This document shows, piece after piece, positions 27,530 through 36,450 of a stretch of 64,000 bases of DNA. Numbering within the stretch: position 1 is the first letter of the stretch; each line of letters opens with the position of its first letter. The stretch spans positions 740,278-804,277 of the forward strand of contig NZ_GL732486.1 of the NCBI RefSeq assembly GCF_000187745.1, in the 5' to 3' direction. Under the pieces are notes generated by a model that worked only from the letters and a program-made list of their open reading frames with translations, had not been told where the DNA came from and made no database searches. Position numbers and translations under genes: made by a program. Origin of the DNA: Streptococcus sp. M334. GTDB lineage: Bacteria; Bacillota; Bacilli; Lactobacillales; Streptococcaceae.

Positions 27530-27778
27530 AAAAATGTCCCCCCTTAAAAATAGTGTTATAGAGTTACAAAGTACTGATAGAAATCCTTATAATCTGCGAG
27601 TTGCGACTCGAAAGAAATAAAAACGATACTTTTTTATTTCTGAAGCTAGTAAGGCGCATAGGGTGGTCGCCCTATAGCGGCAACCGTAGAATGACGAGCG
27701 ACTACTTTAGAGCCGTCATTCTTTGCGAGTTACGACTCGAAACAAAAAAATAGAAATTTCTACCACCTTATCGGGACT
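27530..27778 (-). promoter_or_regulatory. S(MK)-box (SAM-III) riboswitch with a ~171-nt insertion
   Basis: On the minus strand the 5' arm is GTCCCGATAAGG (27766-27777), and the 3' arm has the conserved CTTTGTAAC (27563-27571) and then GGGGGGAC (27536-27543), which contains the metK ribosome site. GTCCC can pair with GGGAC, and AAGGT with ACTTT. A P3-like stem, GGTAGAAAT (27756-27764) with ATTTCTATC (27576-27584), closes an insertion at 27585-27755. The insertion has stems AGAATGACG / CGTCATTCT, ATAGGG / CCCTAT, AGAAATAAAAA / TTTTTATTTCT and two CGAGTnnnnACTCG hairpins. Confidence 0.8.
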
Positions 27779-27791
27779 ATATAACTTTATC

Positions 27792-27819
27792 ATTATACCA
27801 TTTTTAAGCGCAATTTGCA
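27792..27819 (-). promoter_or_regulatory. metK promoter
   Basis: TATAAT (27792-27797) with an extended -10 TGg and a weak -35 (TGCAAA, 27814-27819) 16 bp upstream, on the minus strand, just before the S(MK) leader. Confidence 0.6.
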
Positions 27820-27865
27820 GTCTTTAATGTAGTGTTTAACTTTATATATTTCGTTCTCATAAATA

Positions 27866-27894
27866 AAAAAGTTGGAGTTCACTACTCCAACGAT
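27866..27894 (-). terminator. Terminator of the DEAD-box helicase gene
   Basis: GTTGGAGTagtgAACTCCAAC on the minus strand followed by TTTTTTATT. Confidence 0.85.
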
Positions 27895-27899
27895 TACTA

Positions 27900-29243
27900 T
27901 TAAAATGTTTGGCGTTTTGCTTTGCGCTCTGCACGACCACGGGCACGATTTTCAGCGCGCTTGGTCTTGCGGCGTTTTTCATCCACTGCCCATTGAATTT
28001 TTTTCTTATAACCTGGTTTGACTTTTTTCTTTTTCTTTTTAACCAAACCAATCATTTCAATATCAAGTTTATCTTGTTTTTTCTCACGGTTGGCACGACG
28101 GTCACGGTCATAAGTATCTTGAAATTCCCCGTCTTTGACCATCTTAGGAGTAAACTTGATTCCCAATTTCTCCAACTCACGGATATCCGAGTCATCACTT
28201 GGCTGATAAAGAGTAATAGCTGTACCTGGTAGGCCATTTCTTCCAGTTCGACCAACACGATGAACAAAGAAGGACAAATCTTGCGGAATGGCATCATTGA
28301 TGACATGGCTGACACCTTCAATATCAATTCCACGCGCTGCCAAATCTGTTGCGACAATGTACTCAAAATCCAGATTTTTCACCTGATTCATGATACGCTT
28401 GCGCTCACGAGGGGCAATATCTCCATGAATCTTGGCAACTTTCAAACCTTGAGCAGTCAAGTATGAATGCAATTCATCAGCACGCGTTTTAGTGTTAACA
28501 AAAATCATTGCCAAATAAGGTTGCATCAACTGAGTCAACTGATAAATTTGAGCATTCTTGTCACGTCCCTTAGTAGAAATCAACCAATTATCAATAGTGT
28601 CAGAAATGACTGTTTTGGTCTTGATTTTCTCCATAACAGGATTTGACAAGTATTTTTTCAAGAATGGTTGCAACTTTTGTGGGATAGTCGCTGAGAAGAC
28701 CATGAATTGCAGGTCTTTTGGAAGGCTTCCAGCAATCTTATCAACAGTTTCTAAGAATCCCATATCCAAGGTCATGTCTGCCTCATCGACCACAAAGGTC
28801 TTAGCCTTGTGAATAGCTAGGTCACCAGACTTAACTAAGTCATAAATACGACCTGGCGTTCCGATAACAATATGAGGCTGGTTACTTGCCAATTTGTCAA
28901 TCTGGCGAGCCTTATCTGTCCCTCCCACATAATTAACCACACGAACTTCCACTTCTGAGTGGGCTGCAATCTGACGCGCTGCTTGGTAAATCTGAGTAGC
29001 CAACTCACGGCTCGGTGCAGTAATCACTGCCTGTACACTATCACTAGTTTCATCTAATTGCTGGAAAATCGGCAACAAGAAAGTATGAGTCTTACCTGAA
29101 CCTGTTTTTGATTCACCGACTAGGTCACGACCTGCCAAAACAATCGGAATCAACTTGTCTTGCACCTCTGTTGGAGTTGTAAATTTCAACTCCTCCAAGG
29201 CTTCACTAATATATTTTTTAAATTGAAATTTCGTAAATGACAT
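27900..29243 (-). CDS. DEAD-box ATP-dependent RNA helicase
   Basis: This 447-residue helicase unwinds RNA duplexes in ribosome assembly or RNA decay. Motifs in order: Q motif FKKYISEALEELKFTTPTEVQ, I GESKTGSGKTHT, Ia PSRELATQ, II VDEADMTLD (the DEAD box), III SATIP, V ATDLAARGIDIEG and VI HRVGRTGRNG. The C-terminal 60 residues are very basic (KKKKKKVKPGYKKK, RAENRARGRAERKAKRQ), as expected for an RNA-binding tail. It looks like the CshB/YfmL type, which I cannot separate here. It stands alone between terminators. Confidence 0.92.
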   Translation of the reverse strand: MSFTKFQFKKYISEALEELKFTTPTEVQDKLIPIVLAGRDLVGESKTGSGKTHTFLLPIFQQLDETSDSVQAVITAPSRELATQIYQAARQIAAHSEVEVRVVNYVGGTDKARQIDKLASNQPHIVIGTPGRIYDLVKSGDLAIHKAKTFVVDEADMTLDMGFLETVDKIAGSLPKDLQFMVFSATIPQKLQPFLKKYLSNPVMEKIKTKTVISDTIDNWLISTKGRDKNAQIYQLTQLMQPYLAMIFVNTKTRADELHSYLTAQGLKVAKIHGDIAPRERKRIMNQVKNLDFEYIVATDLAARGIDIEGVSHVINDAIPQDLSFFVHRVGRTGRNGLPGTAITLYQPSDDSDIRELEKLGIKFTPKMVKDGEFQDTYDRDRRANREKKQDKLDIEMIGLVKKKKKKVKPGYKKKIQWAVDEKRRKTKRAENRARGRAERKAKRQTF

Positions 29244-29346
29244 AATATCCTCGATTCTATCTATCTTATCAATTATACCATATTTTATTCCATTTCAGTA
29301 GTCTCTCTCATAGAGCTTCCTTTCAGTAGTTCATCTAATCAGAAAA

Positions 29347-29376
29347 AGGCTGGAACTTCGTGATTCCAACCTCTTT
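29347..29376 (-). terminator. Terminator downstream of the DNase-I-fold gene
   Basis: GGTTGGAATcacgaaGTTCCAGCC on the minus strand followed by TTTTTCTG. A BOX element lies between it and the gene. Confidence 0.7.
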
Positions 29377-29378
29377 TC

Positions 29379-29528
29379 ATACTCAATGAAAATCAAAGAG
29401 CAAACTAGGAAACTAGCCGCAGGCTGCTCAAAACACTGTTTTGAGGTTGCAGATAGAACTGACGAAGTCAGTAACATCTATACGGCAAGGCGACGTTGAC
29501 GTGGTTTGAAGAAATTTTCGAAGAGTAT
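29379..29528 (-). repeat. BOX element (A-B-C on the minus strand)
   Basis: A complete BOX: boxC end, boxB stem (gctcaaaacactgttttgag ... gactgacgaagtcag-like arm), and a boxA segment containing atacggcaaggcgacgttga, almost identical to the classic BOX-PCR primer site. It ends six bases before the stop of the DNase-I-fold gene. Confidence 0.9.
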
Positions 29529-29534
29529 CAGTTA

Positions 29535-30350
29535 TTATTTCCAGTTTAAAATAGCATTCAAGCCATAGTGATCACTGACTTGCGGACTCTTGTTACCATC
29601 AAATACGACATGTAATTTTTCCACAGCTAACTCTTTGGTAGTAAAAATATAGTCGATTCGAAGGGGTTCAGTGTTCCCTTTCCAGCCATCAATTTCTGGT
29701 GGAACAGTATAACTACCGCTTTTCTCTTGAGCAACTTCAAAAGCGTCTTGTAAGCCTAATGGACTAGCTAAAATAGCTTGGTAACCTTCCTGTCCAGCCG
29801 GATTGTTGAAATCTCCAGCTAGCAAAAGTGGCTTGTTCAATTCTTTCAAGACAGCCTCAAATCGTGCCCATTCTTCTTGGAAACCTTTATCCCACCAAGA
29901 AAGGTGGACACTAGCAACTGCTAGCTCCTTACCATCGACTACAGTCTCAGCCAGGGCAATACGACGAGTATGATAGTCTGTTGGATCATCCACATCTGAA
30001 ACCAAAATTTCTCTGGCTTCAATAGGTGTTTTAGACAAAATAGCCACACCTTCATGATAGCGGTCATAACCGATATGATTATAAGCCCAAGTCCAATAGT
30101 AATTTTTTCCTTGCTCTGACAACTTTTCAACCAAGAGTCTAACATAGTGGTCTTGATGAATCGGCTCAGCTGCTGGCAAAGCTTGATAGAGATCATTAAC
30201 TTCTACCTCTGACGAAGTGATCTCCTGATTGATTTCTTGGAAACAAATCAAATCATAATCTTTATCAAGAACGTCTTCAAGTAAGAGCTGGAATTTTTCT
30301 TCAGCTTCTTTTTCCATCCAGCTATGAGTATTGAGTGTTAAAAATTTCAT
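29535..30350 (-). CDS. Endonuclease/exonuclease/phosphatase family protein
   Basis: This 271-residue protein has the DNase-I/sphingomyelinase fold with its metal and catalytic residues: N-terminal LTLNTHSW, the glutamate in LICFQEINQE (about residues 35-44), the SVHLSWWD histidine, GDFNNP and the C-terminal SDHYGLNA Asp-His pair. There is no signal peptide, so it is probably cytosolic. Members cut DNA, phospholipid or phosphoinositide heads; the substrate here is open. It is downstream of ptsG on the same strand, after the ptsG terminator. Confidence 0.88.
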   Translation of the reverse strand: MKFLTLNTHSWMEKEAEEKFQLLLEDVLDKDYDLICFQEINQEITSSEVEVNDLYQALPAAEPIHQDHYVRLLVEKLSEQGKNYYWTWAYNHIGYDRYHEGVAILSKTPIEAREILVSDVDDPTDYHTRRIALAETVVDGKELAVASVHLSWWDKGFQEEWARFEAVLKELNKPLLLAGDFNNPAGQEGYQAILASPLGLQDAFEVAQEKSGSYTVPPEIDGWKGNTEPLRIDYIFTTKELAVEKLHVVFDGNKSPQVSDHYGLNAILNWK

Positions 30351-30363
30351 GCTTTTCTCCTAA

Positions 30364-30394
30364 AACAAGAGGTTGGAAAACAGCTTCCAACCTC
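30364..30394 (-). terminator. Terminator of ptsG
   Basis: GAGGTTGGAagctgttTTCCAACCTC followed by TTGTTTTAG on the minus strand. It lies in the 51-bp gap before the next gene, so some read-through is possible. Confidence 0.75.
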
Positions 30395-30401
30395 AAGTAT
30401 A

Positions 30402-32585
30402 TTACAATTCTACTTTAGCAACTGCTGTTTTAGCTGCAAGAGAACCTGTTTGTTCTAATTTAACTGATTTAATAGCTTCAGCATTTGTGAAGACAACCAC
30501 TGTAGAAGTTTCACGACCTGCTGCACGGATAGCATCCAAGTCAGCTGTGACAAGAAGATCACCTGCTACAACTTTTTGTCCTTCAGCAACATGAACTGTA
30601 AATGGTTTTCCTTCAAGACTTACTGTGTCCAAACCAATGTGAACAAGTACTTCAAGACCTGCTTCAGTCACAAGACCAAGAGCATGTTTTGTAGGGAAGA
30701 TGCTTGATACAGTACCTGAAACTGGAGATACAATGTTTCCATTTGCAGGTTCTACTGCAAATCCATCACCCATCATTTTTTGAGCAAATACTGGATCTTT
30801 TACTTGTTCCAAAGCAACAACTTGACCATCTGCCACTGAGTAAACTTCCTCAGTAAGACCTTTGAATTGAACAGTGTTTTGTTGCGCTTCTGTCATTTGA
30901 CTTGGAAGAGTTTCAGGAATGATTTCACCTGAGTCAAGAATATCTTGGATATCAGATTTCAATACGTCTGCTTTTGGACCGTAGATAGCTTGAACTCCTT
31001 GTCCTTTCATGACAAGACCCATAGCTCCTTCTGCTTTCCATTGTTCTGCATCACCGACTTTGTCAGCATCTTTTACAGTTACACGAAGACGAGTCATACA
31101 TGCATCAACATCAACGATGTTTGCACGTCCACCAAGAAGGTTGATAATGTTTACAACTTGAGAACCTGCTGCAACTTTCACTTCACTGCTAGCTCCTTCT
31201 GAAGCTCCTTCAGCAGTTTCATAGTTTCCGTTACGTCCTGGAGTTGCATAGTTGAATTTTTGAATCATGAAGTTTGCGATAAAGTACATGATTACAGCAA
31301 AGAGAACAGTTACCCAGATAAAGTTAACGATATCCATACCAATACCAGCATTAATTGCTAGTGGTGTACGAGTCAAGAATTCAATTGAACCGAATGAGTG
31401 GACACGTAGGTTTACTACGTCAGCCATAGCGAAGGCGGCACCTTGAACAAGTGAGTAAACAAGATACATAGGTGTTGCTACAAACATGAACATGTATTCG
31501 ATTGGTTCAGTAACCCCTGTCAAGAATGTTGCAAGAGCTGTTGCAATCATCATACCTTTGTATTTATGTTTCTTGTCAGCATCAACATTACGGTAGATAG
31601 CAACAATGACACCCATCAAGATACCGAATGAACCGATCATTTGTCCAACTTTGAAACGAGCTGGGTGAACAGTATCTAACAAGTGTTGGTATTGAGTAGC
31701 ATCAGTACCTTTAAGGTTTACAAGGTCTGTTACCCATGCAAGCCAAAGTGGATCTTGACCAAATACTTGACTACCTTTAGCTGCACCAGTTAAGACATCA
31801 TAAGTACCACCAAGAGCTGTGTAGTTCATTGGGATAGTCAACATGTGGTGAAGACCAAATGGTAAGAGCAAACGTTCCAATGTACCATACAAGAATGGTG
31901 CAAGGATTGGAGCAGTTTCTTGTGAGTTAGCAATCCAGATACCAAAGCTATTGATACCAGTTTGCACAAGTGGCCAGAAAGCTGAAAGTACAATTGCAGC
32001 AATTATTGAACGAAGAATAACTACAAATGGTACAAAACGTTTTCCGTTAAAGAATGAAAGTGCATCAGGAAGCTTACGGAAGTTGTAGTATTTGTTGTAA
32101 GCAGTTGCTCCAATAAAACCAGAAATAATCCCTACGAAGACACCCATGTTAAGTGCTGGGGCTTCCATTACACTAATGAAGTAATCAGCAACTTTGATTG
32201 ATCCACCAAAGAGTGTTGTTACCATAGCTTCTGGATTTTTCAACATATCTCCTGATACGCCAAAGATTGTACCAGTGATACGATTGATTAGGATAAAGGC
32301 AAGACCTGCCGCAAACGCACCACCAGCACGTTCTTTAGCCCAGCTTCCTCCAATAGCGAGGGCGAACAAGATATGAAGGTTAACGATGACTCCCCAACCG
32401 ATTTGCTCTAGTACACCACCAGTAATAACGAGTGGAGCAAAGTTAGGGTTAATCATCACAAGCGACTTACCGATTGAAATCATCAAACCAGCAGCCGGCA
32501 TAACCGCGATAACCACCATCAAAGCCTTACCGAATTTTTGCCAAAACTCGAAAGACAAGACATTTTTGAATGTATCTTTCATCAT
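30402..32585 (-). CDS. ptsG: PTS glucose transporter, fused EIICBA
   Basis: This 727-residue permease imports and phosphorylates glucose. The EIIC membrane domain covers about residues 10-435 (GLHHMLTIPMNYTALGG; TGVTEPIEYMFMF, the substrate glutamate), EIIB follows with its phosphocysteine in VDVDACMTRLRV near 497, and EIIA ends the protein with FPTKHALGLVTEAGLEVLVHIGLDTV, where the last histidine carries phosphate from HPr. The order C-B-A is that of streptococcal PtsG. Two adjacent ATGs share one ribosome site. A 25-bp palindrome lies in the leader, likely a CcpA target. Confidence 0.93.
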   Translation of the reverse strand: MMKDTFKNVLSFEFWQKFGKALMVVIAVMPAAGLMISIGKSLVMINPNFAPLVITGGVLEQIGWGVIVNLHILFALAIGGSWAKERAGGAFAAGLAFILINRITGTIFGVSGDMLKNPEAMVTTLFGGSIKVADYFISVMEAPALNMGVFVGIISGFIGATAYNKYYNFRKLPDALSFFNGKRFVPFVVILRSIIAAIVLSAFWPLVQTGINSFGIWIANSQETAPILAPFLYGTLERLLLPFGLHHMLTIPMNYTALGGTYDVLTGAAKGSQVFGQDPLWLAWVTDLVNLKGTDATQYQHLLDTVHPARFKVGQMIGSFGILMGVIVAIYRNVDADKKHKYKGMMIATALATFLTGVTEPIEYMFMFVATPMYLVYSLVQGAAFAMADVVNLRVHSFGSIEFLTRTPLAINAGIGMDIVNFIWVTVLFAVIMYFIANFMIQKFNYATPGRNGNYETAEGASEGASSEVKVAAGSQVVNIINLLGGRANIVDVDACMTRLRVTVKDADKVGDAEQWKAEGAMGLVMKGQGVQAIYGPKADVLKSDIQDILDSGEIIPETLPSQMTEAQQNTVQFKGLTEEVYSVADGQVVALEQVKDPVFAQKMMGDGFAVEPANGNIVSPVSGTVSSIFPTKHALGLVTEAGLEVLVHIGLDTVSLEGKPFTVHVAEGQKVVAGDLLVTADLDAIRAAGRETSTVVVFTNAEAIKSVKLEQTGSLAAKTAVAKVEL

Positions 32586-32610
32586 TCAAATCTCCTTTAT
32601 TTTTATTTAG

Positions 32611-32635
32611 GCAAACGTTTTACGAAAACGTTTGC
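32611..32635. promoter_or_regulatory. 25-bp palindrome in the ptsG leader, cre-like
   Basis: GCAAACGTTTTACGA and its mirrored arm make a near-perfect inverted repeat, two overlapping cre-like cores of the form GCAAACGTTTT. It sits downstream of the promoter, between the start point and the ribosome site, where a bound repressor would act as a roadblock. Match to the strict cre consensus is imperfect at the flanks. Confidence 0.55.
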
Positions 32636-32651
32636 ACTTAACTATGTATTC

Positions 32652-32679
32652 ATTATACCACTTTAAATTTTTTTGTAAA
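32652..32679 (-). promoter_or_regulatory. ptsG promoter
   Basis: TTTACA (32674-32679) and TATAAT (32652-32657) with 16-bp spacing and an extended -10 TGg on the minus strand. Confidence 0.7.
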
Positions 32680-32723
32680 GGCTTTTATAAAAAAAAGTAT
32701 ACTTTTTTCTAAAATTTTTCTAA

Positions 32724-32751
32724 CAAAAAAGGAGATATTAAAATCTCCTCA
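32724..32751 (-). terminator. Terminator of the ftsE-ftsX operon
   Basis: GGAGATtttaATATCTCC followed by TTTTTTG on the minus strand, 20 bp after the ftsX stop. Confidence 0.85.
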
Positions 32752-32770
32752 AATATACTTATCTTCTGTT

Positions 32771-33697
32771 TTAGATTTTCAAGAAACGTCTCATTGAAAT
32801 TCCTGATCCCAGTGAACCGATGAAAATACCAATCATAAATAATAGGGCAATCATCAGTGGACTGAATACCTCTGGTGAAATCATTGAAAGGTTTTGACCG
32901 ACTAATGACTTATTGACCGATTGGTAAACCATTTGATAAACAACAAATACCAGAACTGACGGAAGGGTTGCTCCAAGCAAACCAATGAAGGCTCCTTCAA
33001 GCAAGAAAGGTCCACGGATATAACCGTTCTTAGCCCCTACTAAACGCATGATTTGAATTTCACGACTTCGTGAAATAATGGTGATACGTATCGTATTAGA
33101 AATCAAGAAGACTGCAATGAAAATCAATAATCCAGCAATAACAAGTCCCCAGACGCGAATAAATGAAGCTAACTTGAACAAGCGTTCTGTATTGGCACCA
33201 CCATCTTGGACTTCTGATACACCTTCAATTTTCTTAGCCTCCTCGGCTACAGTTTTTACATCACTTGGTGTATTTGTATCAACGATATAGGCATCATATA
33301 GAGGATTGGCGTCACCATCAAAGATTTTCCAGTTGTCCCCCATTGTCTCAGTTAATTTTTCATATTGTTCTTCTTTACTTGAAAAAGTAACACGCTTAAC
33401 TGTAGACATCCCCTTCAAAGCATTATATACCTTGTGGTAGTCATTATTTGTAACAGTTTGACCTTCTTTTTCAATAGTCTCGCTATTATCAGCTACATCC
33501 TTACGAATGTAAACCATCACTCGGACATTATTTTCAATATCTGTAGCTAGTTTCGCTGTATTGAAAATAACAGAAGCAAATATTGCCACCAAGGTCAACG
33601 TAATCATGACTGAGCTGACAGCAGCCACTGTCATCCAGCCATTTCGTTTCAAGCTTTTTAACGATTCAAATAAATGGCGAAAAAATCTACTAATCAT
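32771..33697 (-). CDS. ftsX: Cell-division ABC transporter-like permease FtsX
   Basis: This 308-residue protein has four membrane helices (about 24-46, 178-200, 225-247, 275-300) and a large outer loop between the first and second that in pneumococcus activates the PcsB hydrolase. The C-terminal MacB/FtsX block SRSREIQIMRLVGAKNGYIRGPFLLEGAFIG is clear. I place the start at MISRFFRHLFE, matching the pneumococcal protein; a longer frame back to 33760 lies inside ftsE. It overlaps the 3' end of ftsE by eight bases. Confidence 0.93.
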   Translation of the reverse strand: MISRFFRHLFESLKSLKRNGWMTVAAVSSVMITLTLVAIFASVIFNTAKLATDIENNVRVMVYIRKDVADNSETIEKEGQTVTNNDYHKVYNALKGMSTVKRVTFSSKEEQYEKLTETMGDNWKIFDGDANPLYDAYIVDTNTPSDVKTVAEEAKKIEGVSEVQDGGANTERLFKLASFIRVWGLVIAGLLIFIAVFLISNTIRITIISRSREIQIMRLVGAKNGYIRGPFLLEGAFIGLLGATLPSVLVFVVYQMVYQSVNKSLVGQNLSMISPEVFSPLMIALLFMIGIFIGSLGSGISMRRFLKI

Positions 33698-34382
33698 CGT
33701 ATCCATATTCTCCTTTAGCTTCGTCACGAACGACACGGCCATTTTCAATGGCAATGACACGGTGGCGCAAGGTATTTACAATCTGACTGTTGTGGGTCGC
33801 CATCAAGACAGTTGTTCCTTGGAGATTGATGCGTTCCAGCAAATTCATAATTTCCCATGAATTATCTGGATCCAAGTTTCCTGTTGGTTCGTCCGCAATC
33901 AATACTTTTGGATTATTTACAATAGCACGCGCAATCGCAATCCGCTGTTGTTCTCCCCCCGAAAGTTCATTTGGGAAAGAACGAACCTTATGCTTCAATC
34001 CAACGAGGTCTAAGACTTCCATAACACGTTTTTTGATATTACGGCGATTTTCCCCGATTACTTCCATAGCGTAAGCAATATTTTCATAGACAGTTTTCTT
34101 TGGCAACAATTTATAATCCTGAAAGACAACCCCAACACTTCGACGTAGAAGCGGAACATCTTTCTTTTTAATCTTAACCAAATTAAAGCCAGCAACTGAT
34201 AGGCTTCCTTTATCGATTTTTACTTCACGATATAGAGAACGAATAAAGGTTGACTTCCCTGCTCCTGAAGGTCCTACGATGTAAGCAAATTCCCCTGGTT
34301 GAACACTGACCGAAACACCGCGTAGGGCAGTCGTCCCGTTGTCATACTTTTTAACAACATCTCTCATTTCAATAATTGACAT
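33690..34382 (-). CDS. ftsE: Cell-division ATP-binding protein FtsE
   Basis: This 230-residue ABC ATPase works with FtsX at the division septum to control peptidoglycan hydrolysis. Walker A is GPSGAGKST (about 36-44), then VVFQDYKLL, signature LSGGEQQRI, Walker B VLIADEPTGNLD and the H-loop in LMATHNS. The DNGTTALRGVSVSVQPGE opening is typical. It follows prfB by 17 bp, the usual firmicute order prfB-ftsE-ftsX. Confidence 0.95.
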   Translation of the reverse strand: MSIIEMRDVVKKYDNGTTALRGVSVSVQPGEFAYIVGPSGAGKSTFIRSLYREVKIDKGSLSVAGFNLVKIKKKDVPLLRRSVGVVFQDYKLLPKKTVYENIAYAMEVIGENRRNIKKRVMEVLDLVGLKHKVRSFPNELSGGEQQRIAIARAIVNNPKVLIADEPTGNLDPDNSWEIMNLLERINLQGTTVLMATHNSQIVNTLRHRVIAIENGRVVRDEAKGEYGYDD

Positions 34383-34399
34383 GTGAGTTCCTTTCTATC

Positions 34400-35495
34400 T
34401 TAGCTGATTCGCCACTTGAGATAGGCATCGATAAAACCATCTAGGTCTCCATCCATAACCTTATCTACTTGTGCAACCTCAAAGCTAGTTCGGTGATCTT
34501 TTACCATAGTATATGGCGTGAAAACATAAGAACGGATTTGGCTTCCCCATGTGATTTCCTTTTTCTCACCCTTGAGGGAATCAACCTCCGCGGCTTTCTT
34601 TTCTTGCTCCATTTGATAGAGCTTAGCCTGTAACATCTTCATAGCACGATCTCTATTTCCATATTGGGTACGATCGACCGTTGACTGGACGACAGTTCCC
34701 GTAGGAATGTGTGTCAAACGCACACCTGTTGAAACTTTATTGACGTTCTGACCACCAGCACCACCTGAACGGAAGGTGTCCATCTTGATGTCATCTTCAC
34801 GGATTTCCACTTCAATGGTATCATCCAGCTCAGGCATCACTTCTACAGATGTGAAAGAGGTATGGCGACGTTTGGCAGAGTCAAATGGTGAAATACGAAC
34901 CAAACGGTGAACACCCATTTCTGACTTGAGAAGACCATAGGCATTAGGTCCTTCAAATGATAAGGTTACTGACTTGATACCAGCTTCATCTCCTGCTTGG
35001 TAATCCAAAACTTCTACTTTAAAGCCTTTAGCATTTCCATAGCGAGTGTACATACGAAGCAACATATCACCCCAGTCTTGAGCTTCTGTACCACCGGATC
35101 CTGGATGGATTTCCAAAATCGCATTATTATGGTCATAAGGTTCTGACAAGAGAAGGGTCATCTCATAGCTGGTCATCATCTTATCAAGTTCTGACAACTG
35201 CGTTACCAGTTCTTCTTGAACCGACTCGTCTTCTGCTAAAAAGTCCAATAAAATTTCGACTTCATCCTGCAACTCTTCCATTTTGTGGAAAGTGTTATAG
35301 GTGTTTTTTAATTCATTTAATTCTTGCGACGTTTTTTGGGCCGCGATATTATCGTTCCAAAAATCAGGTTCTGTCATCTTGTTTTCCAAGATGGCAATCT
35401 CTTCCTCTAGACCCTCTAAGTCAAAGAGACCCCCTGAAAGAAGCTAATTTTTCACGATTTGCGTCAATTTTCTGACGAATTTCTGAAATGTCCAT
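34400..35495 (-). CDS. prfB: Peptide chain release factor 2 with programmed +1 frameshift
   Basis: RF2 reads UGA and UAA stop codons. The gene starts at ATG 35493-35495 and reaches an in-frame TGA at codon 25 (35421-35423). The site is AGGGGGTCTCTTTGAC: a Shine-Dalgarno-like AGGGGG, then CTT TGA C, the conserved autoregulatory slip at which ribosomes shift +1 to CTT GAC when RF2 is scarce. The rest runs to 34400, giving about 364 residues. The GGQ catalytic motif is in [13 protein letters not shown], preceded by the domain with [13 protein letters not shown]. This is normal regulation and not a mutation. Confidence 0.95.
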
Positions 35496-35573
35496 AAATA
35501 CTCCTTTTTTGTATCGTTTTATTATACCATATTCTCTCATTTCTTTCCATCTTTTGCTCTACTCCCCTTTTTA

Positions 35574-35600
35574 TGAAAAAAGAAGCCTTTCGGCTCCCCT
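35574..35600 (-). terminator. Terminator downstream of the CBS/ACT gene
   Basis: GGGAGCCgaaaGGCTTC followed by TTTTTTCAT on the minus strand, adjacent to the stop at 35603. Confidence 0.85.
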
Positions 35601-35602
35601 CC

Positions 35603-36259
35603 TTATAAAACTTTTGCAGAAGTACGACTAATCTCCTCTACTTGAATATTCTCGGATTCAAATTTTTGCTTTAAGGCTGCCAAATCAACTGAACCATCAA
35701 TTTGAACTTCTATAATCACCTTACCATCTTTACGCGGAATATTAACTGTATGGGAGATATTTAAATTTTCTTCAACGATTAGAGAAACAATCTTACCAAG
35801 AACGCCGACTTCATTTTCCGTAACAAAGCGCACACGAATTCCTTCTTCTCCATAGCCAGCAATTTCAAGAAAGGCTTGGAAAACATCACGGTCAGTAATA
35901 ACCCCATAGACTTGATGGTTATCTACGACAGGAAGAATACCAATCTTGTTTTTCAACATCAGATAAGTTGCATCCTCTAGACTCGCATAGCCTGAAACAG
36001 TGACAACATCGCGAATCATGACATCTTTTACTTTTGTCTTATTCAGAAGATAGTTCATCTCATAGATAGAAAGACTTGTTGCTTTGGATGGACTTGCTTG
36101 GGCAATGGTTCCCTCAGTTACCAAACCAACCAATTGATCATTTTCGATAACAGGCAAGCGGTGCAACCCTTGCTCTCTCATCAAATCTGCTGCATGAGAT
36201 ACTGTTGTATCTGGACTAATATAAACTACCTTGCGGGTCATAAAATCTTTAACTGCCAT
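35603..36259 (-). CDS. CBS-domain pair with ACT domain (AcuB-like)
   Basis: This 218-residue protein has two CBS motifs (residues 1-60 MTRKVVYISPDTTVSHAADLM...LPVIEN, and 78-132 MIRDVVTVSGYASLEDATYLM...LPVVDN), which form a Bateman module for adenosine nucleotides, and a C-terminal ACT domain (VRFVTENEVGVLGKIVSLIVEENLNI). Proteins of this make-up sense ligands and regulate partners, but no partner is evident. It is sometimes named AcuB although acetoin use is unproven in streptococci. It is downstream of livF across a repeat array and upstream of prfB. Confidence 0.88.
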   Translation of the reverse strand: MAVKDFMTRKVVYISPDTTVSHAADLMREQGLHRLPVIENDQLVGLVTEGTIAQASPSKATSLSIYEMNYLLNKTKVKDVMIRDVVTVSGYASLEDATYLMLKNKIGILPVVDNHQVYGVITDRDVFQAFLEIAGYGEEGIRVRFVTENEVGVLGKIVSLIVEENLNISHTVNIPRKDGKVIIEVQIDGSVDLAALKQKFESENIQVEEISRTSAKVL

Positions 36260-36450
36260 GAGACTTCTCCTTTTCTATTCTTATCCCTATTATACAATCT
36301 TTTTGTAAATCTATCAAACGCTTACATTTCTTTTTCAAAATTCAGAAAAGTATGAATAAGCTAGCAAAAAGAGCTCTGAAATCGAGCTCTATGAATGAGG
36401 GTAAGATACCTTTCATTCGATTTATTCAATTATTAGAAATTAACCTTTTA
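36260..36450. other. Non-coding stretch upstream of the CBS/ACT gene
   Basis: No gene is seen. It holds the likely promoter region of the CBS/ACT gene (tacaatcttt near 36291 on the plus strand, TATAAT-like on the minus strand) and an agagctcgattt hairpin near 36370. Confidence 0.4.

Noticed and set aside
33698..33760. Longer FtsX start at 33760
   Set aside because: It lies inside the ftsE coding region, lacks a ribosome site, and the family starts at MISRF.
35421..35423. In-frame TGA early in prfB
   Set aside because: The AGGGGG and CTT TGA C context is the conserved programmed frameshift of RF2, so the gene is intact.
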